DNA of 64,000 nt from contig JAKPPT010000132.1 in assembly GCA_029547205.1 (NCBI GenBank), positions 1-64,000 on the forward strand, given 5' to 3'. Under the pieces are notes generated by a model. That model made no database searches, was not told the origin of the DNA, and saw only the letters and a program-made list of their open reading frames with translations. Both the position numbers and the translations under genes were made by a program. This DNA is from Spirochaetota bacterium. GTDB taxonomy: Bacteria; Spirochaetota; Spirochaetia; Treponematales; UBA12059. Numbering within the stretch: the stretch's first letter is position 1; every line of letters begins with the position of its first letter. Below are positions 28,483 through 36,030 of the stretch, one piece after another.

Positions 28483-28962
28483 CTAAAAACATATTCATTG
28501 ACCTAGAAAGTACACGGGCGCGTAGCAGCCAGCACTTCCTATGACAATAATGCCATCAGACTGAAAATAGCATTTAGGTTATTCTACGTTTACATTCCTC
28601 TAAACTGCAGTTATTCCACTGTTAGACCATGAGTAAATTCCAAAGAATCCTTCGGAGTAGTTGGGATCTGAGAACTCAAACATTTTAATTTCATCAATGT
28701 AAATAGTGGTTTTACGATATTTTTTAATTCGAAATTTTACGTATCTTTTTCCTATTGTTCCAATAAGACCTACTAAACGCCCATAGTGTATATTTAAAAA
28801 CTCTCCTGCTGTTCATTCCATTATTACTATATACTATGCAGGTTAATATGCAAATCCGCGAGTTGCATTGACTTAAATTATCTTATCTATTGAGGGAAAG
28901 GGAGCTATACATAGAGTCACTGACAAAGCGGTTAAAATAATTGCTTTTACTCTCAATCGCTC
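28483..28962. other. Intergenic region holding a gene relic
   Basis: Between element A and the WYL promoter I see only the minus-strand relic at 28600-28812, listed separately. No RNA gene or promoter stands out in the rest. Confidence 0.5.
28600..28812 (-). pseudogene. C-terminal fragment of a lost gene, discoidin-like
   Basis: The minus strand is open for 70 codons without an ATG near its beginning and ends in TAG. It reads GKRYVKFRIKKYRKTTIYID followed by EIKMFEFSDPNYSEGFFGIY, then SWSNSGITAV. RYVKFRI...YIDEIKMF resembles the last strands of F5/8-type (discoidin) carbohydrate-binding domains. The composition is plainly protein-like, unlike the surrounding DNA. No start or ribosome site is found, so I call it the remaining 3' end of a deleted gene. 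Confidence 0.55.
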
Positions 28963-28990
28963 TTGCAATGTGCGTGTAATGTTTTATACT
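28963..28990 (+). promoter_or_regulatory. Promoter of the WYL regulator gene
   Basis: TTGCAA (28963-28968), 16 bases, TATACT (28985-28990); leader about 55 bases. Confidence 0.55.
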
Positions 28991-29008
28991 TTTAACAGGG
29001 TGCACACA

Positions 29009-29033
29009 GGTGCTTCTGCATCTGAGAGGCACC
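29009..29033 (+). promoter_or_regulatory. Leader stem-loop ahead of the WYL regulator
   Basis: GGTGCTTCT pairs with AGAGGCACC (nine pairs, one G-U) around a seven-base loop. It has no T-run, so it is not a terminator; the ribosome site follows about ten bases later. Confidence 0.35.
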
Positions 29034-29052
29034 GAATGTAAAGAGAGCATTT

Positions 29053-30018
29053 ATGGATAGAGCTTACAATAAAGCACAGCGCTTACTGCAGATAGAAACC
29101 TTACTTGCCTGTCATCCGGAGGGTCTTTCGCAGGCTGAGATTGCGCGGAAAATCAATGTCCACCGATCAACCATAACGCGTTACATTGCTGATTTACCTC
29201 CCTACATTGCAATCGATAGAAAAGGCAACTTAAAACTCGACATGAATGCATCGCTCATCAATTTGCAGTTAACTATGCATGAGGCGATGGCAGTGCACAT
29301 TGCAGTACGATTACTCTATGCCTGTCTCGATAAAAACACACGGCATGCGTCTTCCGCCATCCGCAAGCTCGGCATTGCAATGGAAAAATGGATGAAACCG
29401 CTCAGTGTTCACCTCATCAAAACAGCTGATGAGCTTGATAACAAAAGCAACGACGAGCGGTTCCTCAAAGTGTTTGAAACGCTCACCGAAGCCTGGGCAA
29501 AAAGCCTTAAAATCAAAATATGGTATCAGGACAAAACACATGAGCTGCACGAGCGTATCATACACCCCTACTTTATCGAACCGTATCCGCTCGGTCAGGG
29601 CATCCAGCTTATATGCTACAGTGAAGCGCACAGCGCTCTCAGGGTCTACAAAGTCGAACGCATCCGTGATGCGGAACTCTTGCAGGAAAAGTACTCGATC
29701 CCAGAATCTTTTGATCCTTTCTCTCTCTTAAAAAAATCATGGAATGTCTGGCTATCAGAAAAAGAATGTGAAACGGTACGCCTGCGATTTGATAGGACAG
29801 CCGCAGAACGTGTCAAAGAAACTCGCTGGCATGTTTCTCAGACAATTGAGGATCAGGCTGATGGCTCAATTCTATTCAGCTGTACAGTCGTTGAACCACT
29901 GGAAATGCTACCCTGGATACGTAGCTGGGGCGGCAGCGTCGAAGTTCTGGAACCGCAGTGGCTTCGAGATAGGCTCTGTGATGATGCCAGGATTTTGAAA
30001 ACTCTATACCATGCATAA
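29053..30018 (+). CDS. WYL-domain transcriptional regulator
   Basis: 321 residues. Residues ~5-55 are a winged-helix domain (LSQAEIARKINVHRSTITRYI). Residues ~140-240 are a WYL domain, the ligand-sensing fold of regulators that often bind nucleotides or single-stranded nucleic acid; KIWYQDKTHELHERIIHPYF and YSEAHSALRVYKVERI mark it. The last ~80 residues are the usual WCX extension ending in LEPLEML-like and WGGSVEVLEP segments. WYL regulators commonly control defence, DNA-damage or surface genes. The next gene carries a second WYL-like segment, so the two probably work together. Confidence 0.9.
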   Translation: MDRAYNKAQRLLQIETLLACHPEGLSQAEIARKINVHRSTITRYIADLPPYIAIDRKGNLKLDMNASLINLQLTMHEAMAVHIAVRLLYACLDKNTRHASSAIRKLGIAMEKWMKPLSVHLIKTADELDNKSNDERFLKVFETLTEAWAKSLKIKIWYQDKTHELHERIIHPYFIEPYPLGQGIQLICYSEAHSALRVYKVERIRDAELLQEKYSIPESFDPFSLLKKSWNVWLSEKECETVRLRFDRTAAERVKETRWHVSQTIEDQADGSILFSCTVVEPLEMLPWIRSWGGSVEVLEPQWLRDRLCDDARILKTLYHA

Positions 30019-30057
30019 AATGTCTCAAACCTAAAAGTTTTAAAAAAAAATTTTCTT

Positions 30058-30076
30058 TGTTGCAGTACCTGCAACA
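30058..30076. promoter_or_regulatory. Palindrome, candidate operator copy 1
   Basis: TGTTGCAG-TAC-CTGCAACA is a perfect inverted repeat with 8-base arms just after the WYL regulator gene. Its core GCAGTACCTGC recurs at 30253. Confidence 0.45.
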
Positions 30077-30107
30077 CACTGGTGTTAGATTATCTATTGG
30101 AGGATAG

Positions 30108-30124
30108 TGGCAGGAAGCTTGTGG
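30108..30124 (+). repeat. Solo terminal repeat of the inverted-repeat element family
   Basis: TGGCAGGAAGCTTGTG matches the left end of the element at 60238 (TGTCAGGAAGCTTGTG) at 15 of 16 positions. I find no partner end within 250 bases, so this is a leftover or a damaged copy. Confidence 0.4.
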
Positions 30125-30252
30125 TGAACAATGCTATGAGCACTATGCATAGAGTTGTTTTAGTAATTCCGGGGCGAGGATCATGGAACAATATGCCCGC
30201 GTGTCGGCTTTCCGATTGGTAGCGCTAGTTGAAACAATACGACGAATAACTG

Positions 30253-30263
30253 GCAGTACCTGC
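30253..30263. promoter_or_regulatory. Palindrome, candidate operator copy 2
   Basis: GCAGTACCTGC repeats the core of the palindrome at 30058, 78 bases before the ATG of the WYL-transglutaminase gene. Paired sites on both sides of a promoter region suggest control by the WYL regulator. Confidence 0.4.
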
Positions 30264-30340
30264 AGACCCTTGTTTGCGATTATCCGGACTGTTCATTTTA
30301 AAAAGTATTGATAACCGCACTGCATAACAAGGAGGTTGTT

Positions 30341-31714
30341 ATGGATTGGTTAATCGATGCTCTCTACGAAATTTACTACGTTAACAATAATGGTATAAAG
30401 ACACGGAGAGTTATCCGGGTCATCGAAACCCGAACAATTAAACGCTATGAGACAGTTGTTTATATTCGCGCATTTTGCTATCTGCGGAATGAAGAGCGTA
30501 CCTTTCGCGAGGATAACATTGTCCAGGCCAGACTCATTGCCAAACAGGAAGCGGGAGCAGACTGGGTTGTACCTTCGAGCACTCAAACACACGAAGCAAT
30601 AAGTACCTATAAAGCCGAACCTAAACTTTTATATACTGATAGCACTCTATATAAAGGAAAAAATGATTTCCCCTCCACCACGGTCGAGTCTAAGCCTTCA
30701 CATAGCTATAGAATAGAACATGCGTTTCATAATGCCAATAATATAGAACAAAATAAATCTACGGTTTATGCAAATTCAGGCAAAACAGAACCTGTTGCCA
30801 AAGGCTATGCTGCAGAAACCAGAGTCTCTCCTTACAATTCTGATTACTTTAGCCAGAGGGGCTCGTACAAATATCCACAAGATAGCAACGAACCAATAAA
30901 AAAAATCAAATTATCAAGGATACTTGGAATTGCAACTGTTTTAGGCTTAGTGTTTATCTGGTACCTAAATATTTACGCTCCATCACAAGTAAAAGCAGAA
31001 ACGAAAAAAATAGAGTATGTACCATTTACTACCACTGTTCCAAAACCAACTCCTACCCCCCCGCCTCCTGCATTGGAAGAAGTTAAATTAGGCGGGTTAA
31101 TCTTGCGCATTCATCGAGACAGTAGCGGTACCTGGTACGAAGTCCCGGCACGGGGATATGTGGGGAAAAACAAGAAAGAAGCTATCAAGGCTATCCGGGT
31201 TCCGAACTTTACCAATTATACGGGTATTACAGATACTGCTCTTATAGCGCGGTATCTTGCTGCAGACACTGACAATAATGGCAAACTGAGCTACAGGGAA
31301 CTGGAAAATTTTGCAAAAAACATGCGAACCTATGTAACGTATAAAAGTAACGACATCGCATTACGTCCTGATATCTTTTTAGCAGAAGGAGGCGGTGACT
31401 GTGAGGATTTTGCACTCTATGTCGCGGGACTCTTACGTTTCTGGGGCTGGCAGCCTTACATTGCCTGTTTCGATCCTCCTGTAGGAAGCGGGCACGCAGT
31501 TTGCTTTTCTTATGAAGGCTCTGGAGGTTTCCCGAAAAGCTATAACTGGTACACACTCTCGGGTAAAAAGACATGGGATGGTACACTGCTCCCTGATGGC
31601 AAATACATTCCTATTGATTTTGAATATGTTGGCAAACTTTCCAATGCGGTAGGAGAAGGCTGGGAATTAAGACATATATTTATTCCGGAAAAAATATGGG
31701 GATTAAAAATGTAA
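30341..31714 (+). CDS. WYL-like / membrane / EF-hand / transglutaminase-fold protein
   Basis: 457 residues with an unusual order of parts. Residues ~5-66 look like a short WYL module (EIYYVNNNGIKTRRVIRV; YIRAFCYLRNEERTFREDNI). A polar linker follows to ~190, then one membrane helix (~193-212) and a proline-rich stalk (KPTPTPPPPA). An exact EF-hand calcium loop lies at 309-320 (DTDNNGKLSYRE). Next comes a transglutaminase/cysteine-protease-like fold with Cys354 in GGGDCEDFALY, His385 in GSGHAVCF and Asp426 in YIPIDFE. The enzyme part would face outward and the WYL part inward. AAGGAGG precedes ATG 30341. Function unknown; protein crosslinking or peptide cleavage is possible. Confidence 0.8.
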   Translation: MDWLIDALYEIYYVNNNGIKTRRVIRVIETRTIKRYETVVYIRAFCYLRNEERTFREDNIVQARLIAKQEAGADWVVPSSTQTHEAISTYKAEPKLLYTDSTLYKGKNDFPSTTVESKPSHSYRIEHAFHNANNIEQNKSTVYANSGKTEPVAKGYAAETRVSPYNSDYFSQRGSYKYPQDSNEPIKKIKLSRILGIATVLGLVFIWYLNIYAPSQVKAETKKIEYVPFTTTVPKPTPTPPPPALEEVKLGGLILRIHRDSSGTWYEVPARGYVGKNKKEAIKAIRVPNFTNYTGITDTALIARYLAADTDNNGKLSYRELENFAKNMRTYVTYKSNDIALRPDIFLAEGGGDCEDFALYVAGLLRFWGWQPYIACFDPPVGSGHAVCFSYEGSGGFPKSYNWYTLSGKKTWDGTLLPDGKYIPIDFEYVGKLSNAVGEGWELRHIFIPEKIWGLKM

Positions 31715-31756
31715 CCAATGAGCGCGCAAAAGTAATTGTGCTCCTTTTTGCTGTAT

Positions 31757-31945
31757 CTAGTGTCATGAAACTTGTGCATAAACGTATTCCTAATAATATT
31801 TAGTGGGGAATTTTCTCTGTACAATAACGCATTCTGCACATTCCATGAAAATTAAACGTATAGTTACCAAAAACAGCAGTTTCACATTGTTCGTGACACT
31901 AGAAATATCGTGACAATTCCTGACCATTTTACAAGCTTCGTGACA
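31757..31945. repeat. Inverted-repeat element B (MITE-like) with CTAG duplication and an extra end
   Basis: TGTCATGAAACTTGTGCATA (31761-31780) is mirrored by a right end closing with TGACA at 31894-31898; CTAG flanks both sides (31757-31760 and 31899-31902), as expected of a target duplication. A second right-type end, ACAAGCTTCGTGACA (31931-31945), follows and matches even better. The left end is identical to that of element C in 18 of 20 bases. Confidence 0.65.
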
Positions 31946-31956
31946 CCAGGGAGGTC

Positions 31957-31985
31957 TTTCATTTCAGCCTGACGCGGTGTATACT
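31957..31985 (+). promoter_or_regulatory. Promoter of the threonine dehydrogenase gene
   Basis: TTTCAT (31957-31962), 17 bases, TATACT (31980-31985), starting a leader of ~103 bases that contains a strong hairpin and a tandem repeat. Confidence 0.55.
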
Positions 31986-31999
31986 ACAGTGCAGGTTTA

Positions 32000-32039
32000 G
32001 CCAGACAATCTCAGACGATCGCGCGCGAGATTGTCTGGC
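32000..32039 (+). promoter_or_regulatory. Perfect 13-bp leader hairpin / dyad operator
   Basis: GCCAGACAATCTC (32000-32012) is perfectly mirrored by GAGATTGTCTGGC (32027-32039) around a 14-base G+C-rich loop. It lies just after the predicted transcription start, so it may be a repressor site on DNA or a structural leader in RNA. There is no T-run. Confidence 0.6.
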
Positions 32040-32043
32040 AACG

Positions 32044-32087
32044 ACTGTGTTTTGCCAATAAAACAACTGTGTTTTGCCAATAAAAGG
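32044..32087 (+). repeat. Two tandem 22-base repeats before the tdh ribosome site
   Basis: ACTGTGTTTTGCCAATAAAA occurs twice in a row with a 22-base period (32044 and 32066), the second copy running into AAAGGAGG. The inner TGTTTT/AAAACA of the first copy is itself an inverted repeat. Confidence 0.75.
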
Positions 32088-32094
32088 AGGAAAT

Positions 32095-33120
32095 ATGAAA
32101 GCGCTAGTAAAAAAATATGCAAAAGAAGGGCTCTGGATGGAAGACGTCCCCATGCCAGATGTTGGTGATAACGATATCCTTATCAAGGTAAAGAAAACCG
32201 CTATATGCGGCACCGATGTTCATATTTATAAGTGGGATGCTTGGTCACAACGTACAATAAAAACTCCAATGACCATTGGCCATGAGTTCGTGGGCGAGAT
32301 TGTTGACATGGGCAGGGCTGTCTCCGGATACAAAATCGGGGAACGCGTGTCCGCAGAAGGGCACATAGTCTGCGGAGTATGCCGCGCATGCCGTGCTGGA
32401 CGCCACCACCTCTGCCCTAACACCCGCGGCATCGGTGTTAATCGGGATGGATGTTTTGCAGAATATATTTCGGTACCAGCAAGCAACGTGTGGCATGTCC
32501 ATGAAAAGATTTCCGACGATCTTGCTGCAATATTTGATCCATATGGCAATGCTACCCATACAGCACTCTCGTTCGATATGGTCGGTGAAGATGTACTCAT
32601 AACCGGTGCAGGTCCCATCGGCTGCATGGCTGCAGCAATTGCCAGACACGTAGGAGCACGTAATGTTGTGGTAACCGACATGAACGAATACCGTCTCTCG
32701 CTCGCGCAAAGACTCGGCGCGACAAGGACTGTTAACGTAACCAAGGAAAATCTCAAGGACGTCATGCACGAGCTTGGCATGGTCGGCGGCTTTGACATTG
32801 GCATGGAGATGTCCGGTTCTCCAAAGGCTTTTGAGCAGATGTTGGAAAATATGTACAATGGAGGACGCATCGCCCTCCTCGGCATACTCCCCAATGGTGC
32901 AGGCATTGACTGGGACAAAGTAATTTTTAAAGGCTTATTTATTAAAGGCATCTATGGCCGCGAAATGTTTGAAACCTGGTACAAAATGCAGGCAATGGCT
33001 CTTTCCGGGCTCGATGTAACGCCTGTCATTACCCACCATTTCAAATTTGATGATTTCCAGAAAGGCTTTGATGCAATGATCTCAGGCAATTCCGGCAAGG
33101 TTATACTGGAACTCGAGTAA
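32095..33120 (+). CDS. tdh: L-threonine 3-dehydrogenase
   Basis: 341 residues of the zinc medium-chain dehydrogenase family, converting threonine to 2-amino-3-ketobutyrate with NAD+. Catalytic zinc site around [12 protein letters not shown] and GHEFVGEI; structural zinc cysteines in [18 protein letters not shown]-binding [22 protein letters not shown] and VTPVITHHF are typical of Tdh. I start at ATG 32095, seven codons into the longest frame, because AAAGGAGG is just before it. No kbl (ketobutyrate ligase) gene is next to it. Confidence 0.95.
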   Translation: MKALVKKYAKEGLWMEDVPMPDVGDNDILIKVKKTAICGTDVHIYKWDAWSQRTIKTPMTIGHEFVGEIVDMGRAVSGYKIGERVSAEGHIVCGVCRACRAGRHHLCPNTRGIGVNRDGCFAEYISVPASNVWHVHEKISDDLAAIFDPYGNATHTALSFDMVGEDVLITGAGPIGCMAAAIARHVGARNVVVTDMNEYRLSLAQRLGATRTVNVTKENLKDVMHELGMVGGFDIGMEMSGSPKAFEQMLENMYNGGRIALLGILPNGAGIDWDKVIFKGLFIKGIYGREMFETWYKMQAMALSGLDVTPVITHHFKFDDFQKGFDAMISGNSGKVILELE

Positions 33121-33246
33121 AGAGAATGCAATTATAAAAATTTAGGAAAATATTTAAAATTTTATAACAAATGATAAGTGTACAGGACATTTGCCAGCAG
33201 TTTGTGAGCACAGTAGAGCCTGTGAGACGTCTGCAAAGAGCATCAA

Positions 33247-33278
33247 AAAAGCCGGGGTTAATTAAAGTCCCGGCTTTT
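33247..33278. terminator. Bidirectional terminator between tdh and the carbamate kinase gene
   Basis: AAAAGCCGGG pairs with CCCGGCTTTT around a 12-base loop; A- and T-runs on both sides serve both convergent genes. Confidence 0.88.
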
Positions 33279-33312
33279 ACTTATTGGCTACTACCGAATA
33301 CAAACGTCAAGC

Positions 33313-34254
33313 TTATTTTACAATGAGGGTTCCAGCTTTTCCGTCTACAGCAGCTTGTGCCTTTTCAAGACTGGTTATAATAACCTGTTTTCCTCTGCGC
33401 TTAATAAAATCGATTGCAGCTTCGATCTTTGGTCCCATGGAACCTTTGGGGAACTGTCCCTCTTTATGATACTGTTCAGCTTCAGCAATCGTCAGTTTAT
33501 CGAGCTCTTTTTGATCGGGTTTCTTAAAGTTAATTGCTACTTTATCGACACCGGTGAGAATAAGGAGTTCATCAGCTTGAATTTGGCTAGCCAATAATGC
33601 ACTCGCTCTATCCTTGTCAATTACTGCATCGACGCCATCATAGGTGCCGTCTGGATTTTTGCATACGGGAACACCACCGCCGCCTACTGCTATAACGACT
33701 TTACCATTTTTAAGCAGTTCATGAATGGTCTCTTTTTCAACTACATCCACAGGAATGGGACTTGCTACAACTCTCCGGTATCCCCGTCCTGGATCTTCTT
33801 TCATAATCCATCCCTTTTTGCGGCATGCTTCAAGATCTGCTTCCTTAAAAAAAGGTCCAACATATTTGGTCGGATTTAACATCGAAGGATCATTTTTATC
33901 GACAACTACTTGTGTAACAACAGTTACGACATCCTTTTTGATGCCTTCTTTGATAAGCGCATTGAGGAGCGACTGTTGAATCATGTACCCAATTGAACCC
34001 TGTGTATCCGCAACAATAACATTGAGTGGACTTGGTGGAACCTGTGAGGAACCAGCTTCATTTCTGATAAGATGCACACCCGCCTGTGGACCATTGCCAT
34101 GTGTCAATACAACATGATGACCTTCTTTGATAAGTCCAACGATTGCAGCCATACTCTTTCGTGTATTGGCAAATTGTTCTTCGATGGTACCTTCAGTACC
34201 TTCTTCAATAAGCGCATTGCCACCTAATGCAACAACTATTGTTTTCCTACTCAT
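33313..34254 (-). CDS. arcC: Carbamate kinase
   Basis: 313 residues; makes ATP from carbamoyl phosphate in arginine/citrulline or purine-derived catabolism. Family blocks: IVVALGGNALIEEG, THGNGPQAGVHLIRNE, VVTQVVVDKNDPSMLNPTKY, VAVGGGGVPV-like KVVIAVGGGGVPV, DAVIDKDRASALLASQ and EGQFPKGSMGPKIEAA. I start at 34254 (MSRKTIVV) because AAAGGAAG precedes it. No arcA or arcB is nearby, so the source of carbamoyl phosphate is not clear. Confidence 0.96.
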   Translation of the reverse strand: MSRKTIVVALGGNALIEEGTEGTIEEQFANTRKSMAAIVGLIKEGHHVVLTHGNGPQAGVHLIRNEAGSSQVPPSPLNVIVADTQGSIGYMIQQSLLNALIKEGIKKDVVTVVTQVVVDKNDPSMLNPTKYVGPFFKEADLEACRKKGWIMKEDPGRGYRRVVASPIPVDVVEKETIHELLKNGKVVIAVGGGGVPVCKNPDGTYDGVDAVIDKDRASALLASQIQADELLILTGVDKVAINFKKPDQKELDKLTIAEAEQYHKEGQFPKGSMGPKIEAAIDFIKRRGKQVIITSLEKAQAAVDGKAGTLIVK

Positions 34255-34411
34255 ACGTACTTCCTTTGTTTCAACAGCACTTGTGTCCCATACTAAGGGA
34301 ATTTTCAGTATATCAAGCTTATATGTTCCATGCAATGCATGCTAGCGTACTATACATCAAGATGCATATCTATACAAAGCGATGCCAGCAATTTTTGTTA
34401 TTACATTTTAT

Positions 34412-34440
34412 TTTACAAGAGTAACTACTCAATTTATAAT
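34412..34440 (+). promoter_or_regulatory. Consensus promoter producing a leaderless message
   Basis: TTTACA (34412-34417), exactly 17 bases, TATAAT (34435-34440), six bases, ATG at 34447. This is the clearest leaderless promoter in the window. Confidence 0.7.
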
Positions 34441-34446
34441 GATGGT

Positions 34447-35427
34447 ATGCGATCTCAATTTATTCTATTTGCACTGTTGTTACTAGGCAATTGGAATGTG
34501 AACAATTCTTCTCTTTATGCACAAAATGCATCTCAGTCATCTACTTCCACCAGTGCAGCACATTCTGCTTCAATTCCAGTTCCTATTAAAGCCGATGCAC
34601 AAACTATTTTTTTATCAAATCCTGATCACTGGCGACAAAAAGCTTTCGAAGTATATCATCTTACTGTCGGTAACAACATTATTGTCATCAAGTTTTCTAG
34701 CTATGCTGAACAGCGAAAGTTCTTTTTTCGACTTACGTATTTTTCCAATCAGGATGACACTGAACACCACATTCAACCGGCATCGTACTATGATGGAATG
34801 CATTCCTATAATGCCAATGATTACAACGCTGAAGAACTTGCTGATTTTTTTAATCAGCTCGCAAAACAGCATATGAATCCAGAACCAGGTGAAGCAGTGC
34901 TTTTGAATATGGCACTTTCATATAAAATTATAAAAAAAACCAATGCAGATTATAAACCGATAGGTGGTGCAATCATCAGTTTTTCTATGGAAACAGAAAT
35001 TGTACAAAGAAAACGGTATCTTGTGCATGAAACCATGCATGGTCTCTTTTACACTGTACCCAAACTGCGCGAAGCAATTTTTGCAACAATTGAAAAGCTC
35101 ACACCAACCGAAAAATATTTTTGGTACTTATTTTTAAAACATAAAGGAGAATTAGATAACCGCCCTGGCTTATCTGGTTATAATATTAATAATAAGGAAC
35201 TTGTAGTTAATGAAATATTTGCTCACGTAATGCAGACAGAACCTGAAGATATGGATGATTATTTTTTTACTATTTATATTCCAAGAATGTTTAAGCTACT
35301 TCCTGAGGAAAAACAATTTCTTGAAAATTTTCTCAACACGAGTAGCTCTATGTTTTATAGTTTACGCTCACAGTTTGCTCAAGCACTGGAAAAGTATTGC
35401 GGTCTAAAAAATGGCATTTTATTTTAG
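34447..35427 (+). CDS. Secreted HExxH protein, putative zinc metallopeptidase
   Basis: 326 residues from MRSQFILFALLLLGNW, a signal peptide likely cut after SSLYAQ. The middle holds HETMH (residues 194-198) inside a helix (KRYLVHETMHGLF), the zinc-peptidase signature, and E256 in NEIFAHVM is a plausible third ligand as in gluzincins. No family name comes to mind. I start at 34447, not at the ATG 117 bases upstream, because a consensus promoter lies between. Probably a periplasmic or outer-face peptidase. Confidence 0.7.
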   Translation: MRSQFILFALLLLGNWNVNNSSLYAQNASQSSTSTSAAHSASIPVPIKADAQTIFLSNPDHWRQKAFEVYHLTVGNNIIVIKFSSYAEQRKFFFRLTYFSNQDDTEHHIQPASYYDGMHSYNANDYNAEELADFFNQLAKQHMNPEPGEAVLLNMALSYKIIKKTNADYKPIGGAIISFSMETEIVQRKRYLVHETMHGLFYTVPKLREAIFATIEKLTPTEKYFWYLFLKHKGELDNRPGLSGYNINNKELVVNEIFAHVMQTEPEDMDDYFFTIYIPRMFKLLPEEKQFLENFLNTSSSMFYSLRSQFAQALEKYCGLKNGILF

Positions 35428-35552
35428 TTATCATGACAGAGGAGAAGCTTGTTAAATACGTATCGATATAGTATCATTGCTGTGCATCACTGCTCTTTCC
35501 TGGTTGATTAACGTGCAACAGCGTGATGCAATTACCAATTTGGAGGAACGTT

Positions 35553-35969
35553 ATGAGTAAAATAAGTGCAAACTCTTTTGGAAAAGTATTATTACAAATT
35601 TCACTGGCAGTCATTCTTTTTCTGAGCGGACTTTCTATCTTTATTGATGGTTCACGGAATGAAGTCATCAGTACCATCGGTACTATTTTTGCAAATAGTA
35701 CTGTGCGCAATATAATTGCCTACAGCATAGCAATTATAGAATTACTTGCAGGAGCTTTGCTCGTGCTCGACTTTTTTTCCGTACAATCACTGGAACGAAC
35801 TATCAATTTCGCTCTCATCATCATTATTATTATCTGGATGATATTTATGGTCATTGCGGATGTTTTCCCTCTTGCAAACAGTAGAATCGTATTTATACAG
35901 TGGCTTTACAAACTTGCCCAGCATATGTTAGTACTTGCTGGTCTTATTATTGTTAAGGCTAAAGCATAA
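35553..35969 (+). CDS. Small four-helix membrane protein, DoxX-like
   Basis: 138 residues with four hydrophobic helices (VLLQISLAVILFLSGLSIFI; IIAYSIAIIELLAGALLVLD; ALIIIIIIWMIFMVIAD; LYKLAQHMLVLAGLIIV). The layout, with helix two rich in E/L/G, resembles DoxX-type proteins, but the match is not firm. GGAGGAAC ribosome site chosen over an upstream in-frame ATG. Neighbours give no clue. Confidence 0.65.
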   Translation: MSKISANSFGKVLLQISLAVILFLSGLSIFIDGSRNEVISTIGTIFANSTVRNIIAYSIAIIELLAGALLVLDFFSVQSLERTINFALIIIIIIWMIFMVIADVFPLANSRIVFIQWLYKLAQHMLVLAGLIIVKAKA

Positions 35970-36030
35970 CAACAGCGATACTAGACATTCGCTCTGATTG
36001 TGACAACATATCATTTTTCATGAGGTATAT

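Noticed and set aside
28334-32087. CRISPR array or defence island suspected because of WYL regulator and repeats
   Set aside because: Repeats are not regularly spaced, no spacers, and no cas or known defence genes are present.
32226-32951. 241-codon minus-strand frame opposite tdh
   Set aside because: Shadow of a high-confidence dehydrogenase gene; Met/Pro/Ser-rich, no ribosome site.
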